Source of the DNA: Alkalicoccus chagannorensis DSM 18086
GTDB taxonomy: Bacteria; Bacillota; Bacilli; Bacillales; Salisediminibacteriaceae
NCBI RefSeq assembly: GCF_000429725.1
Contig: NZ_AUCK01000012.1
Coordinates: forward strand, 1-64,000
Reading direction: 5' to 3'
DNA: 64,000 nucleotides
Part shown: in pieces, positions 35,656-43,576 of the stretch
Position numbering within the stretch: position 1 is the stretch's first letter
How the letters are laid out: each line of letters opens with the position of its first letter
Translations under genes and position numbers: made by a program
Notes under the pieces: generated by a model
Told to the model about the DNA's origin: nothing
Databases searched by the model: none
The model's input: only the letters and a program-made list of their open reading frames with translations

Positions 35656-36252
35656 TTATTCGTCTCGTTGTTCTTCCACGTCCCATGCATACATATCCTG
35701 CACGCGGCTGATCGCCTGGACGGTCTGATAGTCGCTGCTGTCGTAAGGAATAGTGACCGTATCTTCCCGGCCCTCAAACGAATACGCCGTCACCTGGCGT
35801 GATCCGGCCTCAGCCTCTCTCACAACGTGCTCCACGTCGTCCCAGGCAACCCGTGTTTCCCCCACAGCGAAGAATTTATTTTCCACCGCCGCCGACTCAT
35901 CCAGGTATGCATAGTGCGAGAGGGAGAGCACGACTGCCGGCAGCGTCAGCACGGCAGCAGTCAGGTGCAGCCCGGTTAACTTGTACGGACGCTCCCTTTT
36001 TTCAGCGGCAATCTTCGTGGCCCACCAGGAAACGAGTACGACTGCCAGCCAGATCATGGCTGCCCCTACTCCTTGGAACGCCGCATCCGGTCGGATGAAC
36101 GACCAGTGATCATAGGAAAAGAACAGCGTGTCCTGTCCGAGCATGATGACTGCCGGCGGCACGAAAAAAGCAAGGAGCAGCAGCAGCGGAGCGGTCGTCA
36201 ATACGTACGGGGTCATCGTATCGGACTCCAGGTTCCTTAACTTGGTCAGCAT
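35656..36252 (-). CDS. membrane protein with C-terminal soluble domain, unknown function
   Basis: A 198-residue protein with three membrane helices (about 20-38, 62-80 and 92-112) and a soluble C-terminal half rich in beta-prone sequence (RVAWDDVEHVV, RQVTAYSFEGREDTVTIPY), perhaps a PH-like or DUF5673-like fold. I do not recognise a family with certainty. GAGGAGGAG precedes the ATG. It follows the amidase stop by 18 bases, so the two form an operon. Confidence 0.65.
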   Translation of the reverse strand: MLTKLRNLESDTMTPYVLTTAPLLLLLAFFVPPAVIMLGQDTLFFSYDHWSFIRPDAAFQGVGAAMIWLAVVLVSWWATKIAAEKRERPYKLTGLHLTAAVLTLPAVVLSLSHYAYLDESAAVENKFFAVGETRVAWDDVEHVVREAEAGSRQVTAYSFEGREDTVTIPYDSSDYQTVQAISRVQDMYAWDVEEQRDE

Positions 36253-36270
36253 GCTGCTCTCCTCCTCTGA

Positions 36271-37716
36271 TTAGTTCGGCTGTTCCACTGCCAGCGCCGG
36301 CACGACCCGGTGGCCGGCATGCGCTTCGACCGCGCTGCCGAAGGCGACAAGCCGTGGTTCTTCCCAGGCCCGCGCCGTGATCGTCAGTCCAACCGGCATC
36401 CCGTTTTCCTGGGCACCAACCGGAATCGTGATCGACGGGTAGCCGGCTTTGGCCGGCAGTGCAGCACCGTGGTTGTTGACGGATAACATTCCGTCCAGCG
36501 CGTGTTCGGCCATCACGGCGTCCACCCCTTCCTCACGGGACGTGCGGACATCGGTCTCCCGGAAAGCCACATACTCCGCATCATCTGGATCGCTGCTTTT
36601 TTCGGCTGCCTGCTCCAGCAGCGTCTGTCCGAAACGCATCCGGCCTTCGGGATCTTCCCGGTTGAAAGCGAGCAGTTCGTCGAGGGACCGCACCGGAATC
36701 TCGGCCGGGGACGCGGAAAGGTAAGCATCCGTGCCCCGCTTCATTTCATAAAACAGCACGTGCGGCGGTTCCGCCTTCGGAATCGTGACATTCCGTACGA
36801 CGGCTCCTCTGCGGCGCAGGGTGGATACGGCCTCTTCGATCAGGCGCCGTTCCTCGCTTCCCTCTTTGCCGGCGTAGTCCCAATCGATACCAAAAATAGC
36901 ACCGGTCAGGCTTTCTGTGTCTAGATACGATGTATAATCCTTGGAGGTTTCACCTTTTTTTGTTATTTCATCCGATTCGTCTTCTCCCGTGATCGCTCCG
37001 AACAGCAGCGCGGCGTCACGGACCGTGCGTGCCATCGGTCCGGCCGTATCCTGACTCTCTGCAAGCGGAATGATGCCGTTTCGGCTGACGGCGCCGACGG
37101 TCGGCTTCAGTCCGACAAGGCTGTTGGCACTGGCCGGGCTTAAAATCGAACCGGATGTCTCCGTACCGACAGCAATCGGCGCCATGCCGGCCGAGACGGC
37201 TGCCCCGGAGCCGGAGCTCGAACCGCCGACCGAACCGGCTTCGAACGTTTCCGGTCCATGCGGGTGTTTCACCTGACCGCCGACGGTCGAGTAGCCGCTC
37301 GGGGCTCCATCCGTCATGAAAAAGGCCCATTCGCTCAAGTTCGTTTTGCCGAGAATGACCGCGCCGGCTTCGCGCAGCTGCTTCACGAGAAAAGCGTCGC
37401 GTCCGGTGACGTTTCCACGCAGCGCTTCAGCACCGGCCGTCGTCGGCATCGTGCCCGCTTCTATGTTGTCCTTCAGCAGCACGGGAATGCCCTGCAGCGG
37501 ACGGCGCACGCCGTTCTGCCATTCTTCATCCCGCGCCCGGGCTTCGTCTGCGGCGTCCGGATTGAGCATGCGGACGGCCCGCAGCTCCGGTCCAGCTTCG
37601 TTGATTTCTTCGATCCACGCCGTCAACGTTTCCACGAGACCGGCTGAGGTCAGCGTTCCCTCCTCCATCGCGCGGTGGATCTCTTCTATGGATGCTTCTT
37701 TCTGATTACCTGTCAT
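36271..37716 (-). CDS. amidase (amidase-signature family)
   Basis: A 481-residue amidase with the Ser-cisSer-Lys triad: lysine in PVLLKDN (about 82), the Gly/Ser-rich signature GGSSSGSGAAVSAG (about 164-177) and the nucleophile in TETSGSILSP (about Ser190). It resembles Bacillus amidases of the YerM/AmdS type rather than GatA, since no gatCB genes are adjacent. The substrate is unknown. The ATG at 37716 is used because AAGGAGGAG lies six bases upstream; an ATG at 37734 precedes that site. Confidence 0.88.
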   Translation of the reverse strand: MTGNQKEASIEEIHRAMEEGTLTSAGLVETLTAWIEEINEAGPELRAVRMLNPDAADEARARDEEWQNGVRRPLQGIPVLLKDNIEAGTMPTTAGAEALRGNVTGRDAFLVKQLREAGAVILGKTNLSEWAFFMTDGAPSGYSTVGGQVKHPHGPETFEAGSVGGSSSGSGAAVSAGMAPIAVGTETSGSILSPASANSLVGLKPTVGAVSRNGIIPLAESQDTAGPMARTVRDAALLFGAITGEDESDEITKKGETSKDYTSYLDTESLTGAIFGIDWDYAGKEGSEERRLIEEAVSTLRRRGAVVRNVTIPKAEPPHVLFYEMKRGTDAYLSASPAEIPVRSLDELLAFNREDPEGRMRFGQTLLEQAAEKSSDPDDAEYVAFRETDVRTSREEGVDAVMAEHALDGMLSVNNHGAALPAKAGYPSITIPVGAQENGMPVGLTITARAWEEPRLVAFGSAVEAHAGHRVVPALAVEQPN

Positions 37717-38013
37717 CTGCAACTCCTCCTTCATTCGTCCATCTTACCTGTCCTTTTCTCCCAGGGGCAAGCCATGAACCCTGCAGCTCTGTCTTCAATC
37801 GCACGTGTCGTCAGAGAGGCCACTGAAAGCGTCGCTTATGACAGACACTCTCTACATGGAGGGCATTTTTATAGCAGCATTGGATGAATGAAAAGCAGCC
37901 TCGACTGCACGACAGACGGAAGCTTGCCGCAGGCATGGCTTCAGCCTCCTCGAACCTCCTTTGGATGTTCTGCGGGTCTTCCCCTCATGCTTTCCCGCAG
38001 GCGTCACCGTCTT

Positions 38014-38052
38014 GGGAACATCTCTTTCCACCATAGGGAAAGAGATGTTCCC
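38014..38052. repeat. long perfect inverted repeat
   Basis: GGGAACATCTCTTTCC and its complement GGAAAGAGATGTTCCC flank ACCATA. No T-run follows on either strand, so it may be a processed hairpin or an element remnant rather than a simple terminator. Nothing else was recognised in 37717-38013. Confidence 0.6.
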
Positions 38053-38110
38053 ACCCTCGTCGTACCAGTCATTGAAGATCGAGAATGCTTTTTGAATGAA
38101 GGACCGGTTT

Positions 38111-38269
38111 CTATTTTTGATTAGAGAGGCGTATTCTCTTTAAACATTGATAAACTCTGCGATAAAAACCGCTTAAAAAGGTGAAAATAAAAAGCCTCAC
38201 AGCAGAAAAGAAAATAGCAGCGACAGCTATCAAAAGTAACAAAGTCAAGCCTTGCTGAATTCCATCCAT
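38111..38269 (-). CDS. 52-residue single-pass membrane peptide
   Basis: An ATG at 38269 preceded by AAAGGAAGATG opens a 52-codon frame. The peptide begins MDGIQQG, has one long hydrophobic segment (LTLLLLIAVAAIFFSAVRLF, then IFTFLSG) and ends in a basic tail (YRRVYQCLKRIRLSNQK). The layout resembles small membrane peptides, including type I toxins, but no family is recognised. A structured segment lies directly upstream. The DNA is more AT-rich than its surroundings. Confidence 0.5.
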   Translation of the reverse strand: MDGIQQGLTLLLLIAVAAIFFSAVRLFIFTFLSGFYRRVYQCLKRIRLSNQK

Positions 38270-38304
38270 ATCTTCATCTTCCTTTCTAAAAGGCTATGTT
38301 ATCG

Positions 38305-38455
38305 TTCGTTGTTGATTTCATCCGCTTTCGGCGGACGCTTGCTCAGGGGCTTGTCCTCAACTATCCCTCGCGAAGCGAAGGAGGATTTTCGGACTGCGCT
38401 TATCCCTTGAGCGTCGCCGCCTATCGCTGCTTTCATCAAATAACAACATCAAGAT
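38305..38455 (-). ncRNA. candidate structured leader or small RNA
   Basis: The segment can fold into a long nested rod. GGCGG pairs with CCGCC, ACGC with GCGT and CTCAGGG with CCCTTGAG; inside, GTCC pairs with GGAC, and ATCC-CTCGC pairs with GCGA-GGAT. A short alternative hairpin CCGC-TTTCG-GCGG shares one strand with the long stem, as in switching leaders. The ends GTTGTT and AACAAC also pair. Upstream on the minus strand are TATAAT (near 38490) and the inverted repeat GTGATTCTCATCAC. No known riboswitch was recognised. Confidence 0.4.
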
Positions 38456-38576
38456 TTAACAGCGCTTTCTAAAATGGTGATTCTCATCACTATTATAAAA
38501 GTGACCGTCTATCATGGCCTATCGTCATGAAACATTGTACGATCTTCAGCGGCCTCTCGTCCGGACAACGAGGGCT

Positions 38577-39500
38577 TCAGCCGAATAGGACACGTGCGGC
38601 GTAAATGACGACGGTGACGGTGAAGGCGCTGCATAACGTCGAAAAGAGCACGATTTTGGCCGCAAAATCCGGATGGTTGTTGTATTCCTGGGCGATCACG
38701 GCGCTGTTGACCGACGTCGGCATGGCGGAAGCAATCAGGAGAGCCTGCGCCGTCGTGCCGTCGAGACGGAACAGCAGAATCAGGCCGAGCGCAAGGACCG
38801 GGCCGACGACGAGGCGGACGGCCAGGCTCGCGTAAATCGTGCCGAGGCCGGTACTCCAGGAGATTCGGGCGACCTGGGCGCCGAGGGTCAGAAGCGCGAT
38901 GGCGATCATGCCGTCGGCGACGTAGTTCACCGGCACCCAGACGTAGTGAGCGACAGGAAGCTCGAGCAGGTTCATGCCGATGCCGAGCAGCATGGCGTAC
39001 AGGACGGGCATTTTCAAGTAGCCGGCCAGCGCGCGCAGCCGTCCTTCTCCGGCAGCCCGCATGGTTAGAATCCCATAGGAAAAGAGGAACATGTTCTGTA
39101 GCGTGAGGACAACCACCTGGATCGACATCGCGTACGGGTCCCCGCGGAAAACGAGGTCGTTGACGGGGACGCCGTAGTTGCCGGAGTTAAAGAACAGCGC
39201 GCTGTTCGTGAAGGTCGTTTTCTTCGCGGTTTCGAGTCCCAGGAGCCTGGCGGTAAACGCCGACACGAAGAAAAGCAGGAACACGAAGAGAAAGAAAAAT
39301 CCTGTCACCGCACCGAACAGCGCCGGGGAGACATCCGATTCATAGAGGGTCACGAAAATAAAGCCCGGAACGAAGAAGTAAATATTCAGTTTGGCGAGAG
39401 TGCCGAGGTCCATCGTGAATTTCCGCTGCAGGACGAACCCGAGGGTCATAAGGATAAAGACAGGTACGATGATGTCCCGGAGAATGTAGAACAGTGCCAT
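38577..39500 (-). CDS. AEC-family auxin efflux carrier-like transporter
   Basis: A 307-residue integral membrane protein of the auxin efflux carrier family with about ten helices in two five-helix halves. Bacterial members such as malate permeases move organic acids. Typical segments are SALFFNSGNYGVPV in the first half and LIASAMPTSVNSAVIAQEY in the second. The ATG at 39500 is used, with AGAAAGG about ten bases upstream. It is divergent from the metallophosphoesterase gene. Confidence 0.85.
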   Translation of the reverse strand: MALFYILRDIIVPVFILMTLGFVLQRKFTMDLGTLAKLNIYFFVPGFIFVTLYESDVSPALFGAVTGFFFLFVFLLFFVSAFTARLLGLETAKKTTFTNSALFFNSGNYGVPVNDLVFRGDPYAMSIQVVVLTLQNMFLFSYGILTMRAAGEGRLRALAGYLKMPVLYAMLLGIGMNLLELPVAHYVWVPVNYVADGMIAIALLTLGAQVARISWSTGLGTIYASLAVRLVVGPVLALGLILLFRLDGTTAQALLIASAMPTSVNSAVIAQEYNNHPDFAAKIVLFSTLCSAFTVTVVIYAARVLFG

Positions 39501-39637
39501 GAACAGCCAGCCTTTCTCTTTCCATTTCCTCTCCAGTTCGACGGAGCGGCGGGGTTTTCCTGCTGCAGGATGCATCGATTATGCGGCGGCACCCCCAGCA
39601 GTGCTATACTTGCGTCAGATGGAAAGGAGATTCGACT

Positions 39638-40720
39638 GTGATGAAACTGCTTCAAATTGCGATGAGTGCGCTGTTCTTTGTTGTGTACAGCGGCATTCAT
39701 GTTTATATTGCCTGGGTACTCGCCTACGTATTTCCGGTTCCGCTGCTGCCGCTCGTCCTGCTTCTGCAGGCTGCTGCCTATGTGTACGTCGCCGGGATCC
39801 GGTTTCCGGTGTTGAAGACGGCAGGCGCCATCTGGTTCGCCTTCCTGCACTTTTTCGTGCTGGCGCTGCCCCTGCTCCATCTGGCGGTGCTTGTTGCCTC
39901 CCGCTGGTTTCCGTGGGACAGCACCGTCACCGCAGCCACGGCGGCCGGTGTCCTGCTGATGGTCGTCTACTGGGGCGTCGGCCTCTACAACGCCTATTCA
40001 CCGGTCGTCCGACGCCACACCATCCACATTCAGGGAGCCAGCGAGCCGTTCACGTTCGCCTTCGCCTCCGACATGCATTTCGGCGGCTTATCGAACACGA
40101 AGCACGTCCACCGGCTGGTCGATCACCTGAATGAACTGCACGCGGACATGATTCTGCTCTGTGGCGACATCGTCGACGACGACCCGCACGTCTTCGCGGA
40201 TAAGGGACAAGATCGTATTTTGGGAAAATTGGATGCCCCGAAAGGCATTTATGCGGTGACCGGCAACCATGAGTATTACGGCCAGGCGATCCCTGCGCTC
40301 CGGGAGATGCTGCATCACATCGGTATCGAGCTGCTGGAGGACGAAACGCGCCGGATCGACGAGCTCGTCACAATTGTCGGCCGTTCCGATAAAACAAACA
40401 AAAGCCGATCCACTCCGGAAGCACTGCTCGACACGTCGGCGCAGCCGGTGCTCGTTATGGACCACCAGCCGACGAGCCTCCATGAACTGGCCGCCGCCGG
40501 CGCGGACATCTCGCTCAGCGGACACACCCACCGCGGCCAGATCTGGCCGTACAATTACATCACGAAGCGGATGTTCCCACTCGACTGGGGCTACCACCGC
40601 TTCGAGCAGATGCACGCGTTCGTTTCCTGCGGCTTCGGCTTCTGGGGCCCGCCCGTCCGCCTAGGTTCCCGCAGCGAACTCGTTTATGTAGAGGTCGTAC
40701 CGGAAAAGACAGATACCTGA
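39638..40720 (+). CDS. membrane metallophosphoesterase
   Basis: A 360-residue protein with four N-terminal membrane helices (within about 1-125) and a calcineurin-like phosphoesterase domain: FASDMHFGG, LLCGDIVDDD, VTGNHEYYG, MDHQPT and SGHTHRGQ supply the metal ligands. Its N-terminal architecture is like Bacillus YkuE/YpbG-type enzymes with extra helices. The substrate is unknown. AAAGGAG is eight bases before the GTG at 39638, and an ATG follows directly. An extended -10 box (TGCTATACT) lies near 39602-39610. Confidence 0.85.
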   Translation: MMKLLQIAMSALFFVVYSGIHVYIAWVLAYVFPVPLLPLVLLLQAAAYVYVAGIRFPVLKTAGAIWFAFLHFFVLALPLLHLAVLVASRWFPWDSTVTAATAAGVLLMVVYWGVGLYNAYSPVVRRHTIHIQGASEPFTFAFASDMHFGGLSNTKHVHRLVDHLNELHADMILLCGDIVDDDPHVFADKGQDRILGKLDAPKGIYAVTGNHEYYGQAIPALREMLHHIGIELLEDETRRIDELVTIVGRSDKTNKSRSTPEALLDTSAQPVLVMDHQPTSLHELAAAGADISLSGHTHRGQIWPYNYITKRMFPLDWGYHRFEQMHAFVSCGFGFWGPPVRLGSRSELVYVEVVPEKTDT

Positions 40721-40795
40721 TACTGCGGAAACAGCTGTATGCCGAGCTTCTTGCACCAGCGAACCTGCCGCATCCTGTCCGGCAGTGCCGCTGCC

Positions 40796-40845
40796 AATCT
40801 CGCTCCCGCCCCCTTTCACGAGGGTATGGGGGCGAGATTTTTTTG
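40796..40845 (+). terminator. terminator of the metallophosphoesterase gene
   Basis: AATCTCGC and GCGAGATT bracket a GC-rich hairpin that also pairs CCCCC with GGGGG. A run of seven T follows. The remaining 40846-41012 shows no recognisable feature. Confidence 0.78.
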
Positions 40846-41012
40846 TGGGAGCCAACGATGCATGGAAGAAAAATCCACAGAAGCAAGGTGGATAAAACGG
40901 CGGACCTTTCTTGCCTGAGCACCGTTTGAGTAAAGAGCAAACGTTCAAAGAAGGCGGATGGACCGTCAGCGCACGGGAGGAACGCATGTAACAAACGAAC
41001 ACCCCGACACAC

Positions 41013-41060
41013 AAAAAAGCTGTTCTCCATCTACCGGCGGGATGTTGGAAAACAGCTTGT
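41013..41060 (-). terminator. terminator of the universal stress protein gene
   Basis: On the minus strand AAGCTGTTTTCCA pairs with TGGAGAACAGCTT (one mismatch) and is followed by TTTTG. Confidence 0.75.
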
Positions 41061-41080
41061 GCACTTGTTAGCCGCTGCTA

Positions 41081-41539
41081 TTATGCTTTTACTGGTTCGT
41101 CATTCATCTGAACCACAGTGACATCGCAGTTCGCTTTCTTTTTCACCGCGTTGGACGTGTTCCCGTCCAGCAGCTGATAGAAGCGGGATCCGCGAGTCTG
41201 TCCAATGACGAGAAGGTCCGGATTGTGTTCTTTGGATAGATGAGAAATGATGCGCTTCTTCGGAACGCCTTTATCTACAATGCTGGCGACGTTGTTGACG
41301 CCGCGCTCTTCTGCTTTCGCATGGAACTGCTGAAGGTTTTCGCGCGCCTCCTGCTTCAGTTCCTTTGCGCCTTGTGGGTCCATGCGCTCCAGCGTTGTAA
41401 ATTCAGGTACATTCATCACATATGCGATCGTCAAACGGGCATCGTTCTCCACCGCAGCCTGGCAGGCGTGTTCAAATACACGGTCTGCTCCATCCTCCAA
41501 AACATCAAGACCTACAAGAATATGCTTGTAATCAGCCAT
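41081..41539 (-). CDS. universal stress protein, UspA family
   Basis: A 152-residue Usp-fold protein. It has the N-terminal strand YKHILVGLDVLEDGADRVFEHA and the ATP-binding signature DLLVIGQTRGSRFYQLLDGNTSNAV, close to G-x2-G-x9-G-S/T. Such proteins help cells survive starvation or stress in the cytoplasm. The ATG at 41539 has AAAGGAG upstream. A TATAAT box on the minus strand near 41673-41678 may be its promoter. The gene stands alone. Confidence 0.9.
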   Translation of the reverse strand: MADYKHILVGLDVLEDGADRVFEHACQAAVENDARLTIAYVMNVPEFTTLERMDPQGAKELKQEARENLQQFHAKAEERGVNNVASIVDKGVPKKRIISHLSKEHNPDLLVIGQTRGSRFYQLLDGNTSNAVKKKANCDVTVVQMNDEPVKA

Positions 41540-41764
41540 TCTCCCTCGCTCCTTTCTACTCTTTCCTTTTTTATAAGCCTGGTCGGCTAAGCCCAAAATC
41601 AAGCGACGATCTGTATATCAGGTTGTACCTGACCATTTCCCATGAGATGACGTATCAAAACATGATAATTGCATTATAACAGGCATATAAGCGCAAAAAA
41701 AGGAATAATTCTTCATTTTCGCGTTTTTCACGGATTTACATAGAAACAACGACGAGTATCTCGT

Positions 41765-43156
41765 TCAATCGGAAGATTTGGAGGGTGATTGAACAAATAA
41801 AGCGATACAAAATCCAACAAATGCCAGCCCTGTCGCCACCCCGAAGGAGACGTTCACGCCTTGGACCCAGGCCTCATTGGTAAGCATGCCGTCGGAGGAA
41901 GCGAGGGCGCCGACAGTCATCACTGTCACCAGGAAGGCCGTGCCTAGAGAACCGCCGACCTGCCGGAGGGTGTTGTTCATCGCCGTTCCGTGCGGAATCC
42001 ATTTTTCCGGGAGCTGATTCAAGCCGGCGGTTGTTACCGGCATCATGACCATCGCGAGACTGAGCATGCGGAACGCGTGGACCGTCGCCAGGTAGGTGAA
42101 CGACGTCGCTTCGGTCAACTGTGTGAATAAAAACGTCGTCACCGTCAGCATGGCCATGCCGCTGATGGCGAGCCACCGGGCCCCGATCTTGTCAAAGATG
42201 CGTCCGGTCACGGGATTCATAATTCCCATGATCACGGCGCCCGGCAGCAGCATCAAGCCGGACTCAAACGCGCTGAAGCCGAGCATGTCCTGCATGTAGA
42301 TCGGCAGAATCGTCGCAGCCCCGATCATCGACATGAAGAGCACGACACCAATCACGTTCGTCAAAGCGAAAATTTTATACCGGAACACGCGGAATTCGAG
42401 GATCGGCTCGCGCAGCCGCAGCTGCCGGACAATAAACCACGAGAGTGAGAGGAAACCGATGATGCTCGAGATGCCGACCTCGAAGCTCGCCCAGCCGGCG
42501 GTGCCGGCAATACTGAAGGCATACAGCAGACCGCCGAACCCGAGCGTCGAGAGCATAATAGAGAGATAATCCACTTTCGGGAACGTCCGCTCCGTGACGT
42601 TTTTCAAAATAAAGTACGCCACAATCAAATCAATAATCGCAATCGGCAGCACGATGTAGAAAAGCGTCCGCCATGGAAACTGGTCAACGACATAGCCGGA
42701 CAGCGTCGGACCGATCGCCGGCGCAAACGCAATCACGAGCCCGACCAGGCCCATTGCCTGTCCCCGCTTCTCCCTTGGGAAAATCAAGAAGATCGTCGTC
42801 TGCATGAGCGGCAGCAGAATCCCCGCCCCGCTCGCCTGGACGATCCGGCCGAGAAGCAGTACTTCAAACGTCGGAGAAATACCGGCAATGAGCGTGCCGA
42901 GGGCAAAGAGGCCCATCGCCGTCATGAAGAGATTTCTCGTTGTAAACTTTGCAATCAAAAATGCTGTAATCGGAATCATGATCCCGTTGACAAGCATGAA
43001 GATCGTATTGATCCACTGCGCGGTATTCGCTGTGATGCCGAGATCCTCCATGATGGGAGGGATCGCCGTTACGAGCAGCGTCTGATTCAAAATCGCCACA
43101 AACGCTCCGGTCAGCAGCACCGCAAGCAGAGGTCCTTTTCGAATGTTATCGACCAC
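41765..43156 (-). CDS. MFS multidrug transporter, DHA2 (EmrB/QacA) family
   Basis: A 463-residue drug:proton antiporter of the major facilitator superfamily. The early helix motif LNQTLLVTAIPPIMEDLG, the loop motif GRIVQASGAGILLPL and the helix-5 motif GLVIAFAPAIGPTLSGYVVD are characteristic of the DHA2 group, which exports lipophilic drugs or dyes. The GTG start has AAAGGAG eight bases upstream. The gene is single, and no regulator is adjacent on its own transcript. The TetR gene about 3 kb downstream belongs to the ABC operon. Confidence 0.9.
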   Translation of the reverse strand: MVDNIRKGPLLAVLLTGAFVAILNQTLLVTAIPPIMEDLGITANTAQWINTIFMLVNGIMIPITAFLIAKFTTRNLFMTAMGLFALGTLIAGISPTFEVLLLGRIVQASGAGILLPLMQTTIFLIFPREKRGQAMGLVGLVIAFAPAIGPTLSGYVVDQFPWRTLFYIVLPIAIIDLIVAYFILKNVTERTFPKVDYLSIMLSTLGFGGLLYAFSIAGTAGWASFEVGISSIIGFLSLSWFIVRQLRLREPILEFRVFRYKIFALTNVIGVVLFMSMIGAATILPIYMQDMLGFSAFESGLMLLPGAVIMGIMNPVTGRIFDKIGARWLAISGMAMLTVTTFLFTQLTEATSFTYLATVHAFRMLSLAMVMMPVTTAGLNQLPEKWIPHGTAMNNTLRQVGGSLGTAFLVTVMTVGALASSDGMLTNEAWVQGVNVSFGVATGLAFVGFCIALFVQSPSKSSD

Positions 43157-43369
43157 ACTGAGCGCTCCTTTGTTCGTTCCGTCTGCCGTCTATGATACCG
43201 TAGTTCATTTCAGAGGCGAAATAATTGAACCGGATCCTGAAGAGAGTCGTCACGTACGTACAGGAATTTTCCAAATACCGTCATGCATCCGAACAGGGTC
43301 CTTTCAGCGACTTCCGCTCTTCCTGTGTACCGGAAAAGGTGTATAAATCGCGCCCTTCTGAAACCTGGA

Positions 43370-43499
43370 ACGCCTGTTGGTCGGAACGGCGTGCGGAAGC
43401 GCTGCAAGCTTTTTGAGGGAAGAAAACGTTCTTTGTTTCTTCCCGAGCATCGCATGGAGCCGCCATCACACTGTATGAAAACTTATACATTCCTATCAT
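43370..43499. repeat. family B dispersed element, 5' end missing
   Basis: From AACGCCTGTTGGTCGGAACG onward it is almost identical to the copies at 7455 and 22216, including TGTATGAAAACTTATACA and TTCCTATCAT. It directly abuts the terminator of the ABC operon. The gap 43157-43369 shows no gene. Confidence 0.85.
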
Positions 43500-43501
43500 G
43501 T

Positions 43502-43539
43502 AAAAAACGCCCGTCAGACGTGGATTCGTCTGACGGGCG
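43502..43539 (-). terminator. terminator of the ABC exporter operon
   Basis: CGCCCGTCAGACG and CGTCTGACGGGCG form a perfect stem around TGGATT. On the minus strand it is followed by TTTTTT. Confidence 0.9.
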
Positions 43540-43576
43540 CCGGTCGTTCTCATCGGTATTTAATCCCGCTGCTGCC

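Noticed and set aside
38530-38576. Terminator of the AEC transporter gene
   Set aside because: A weak CCTCGT/ACGAGG pairing exists on the minus strand but lacks a T-run, so it was not listed.
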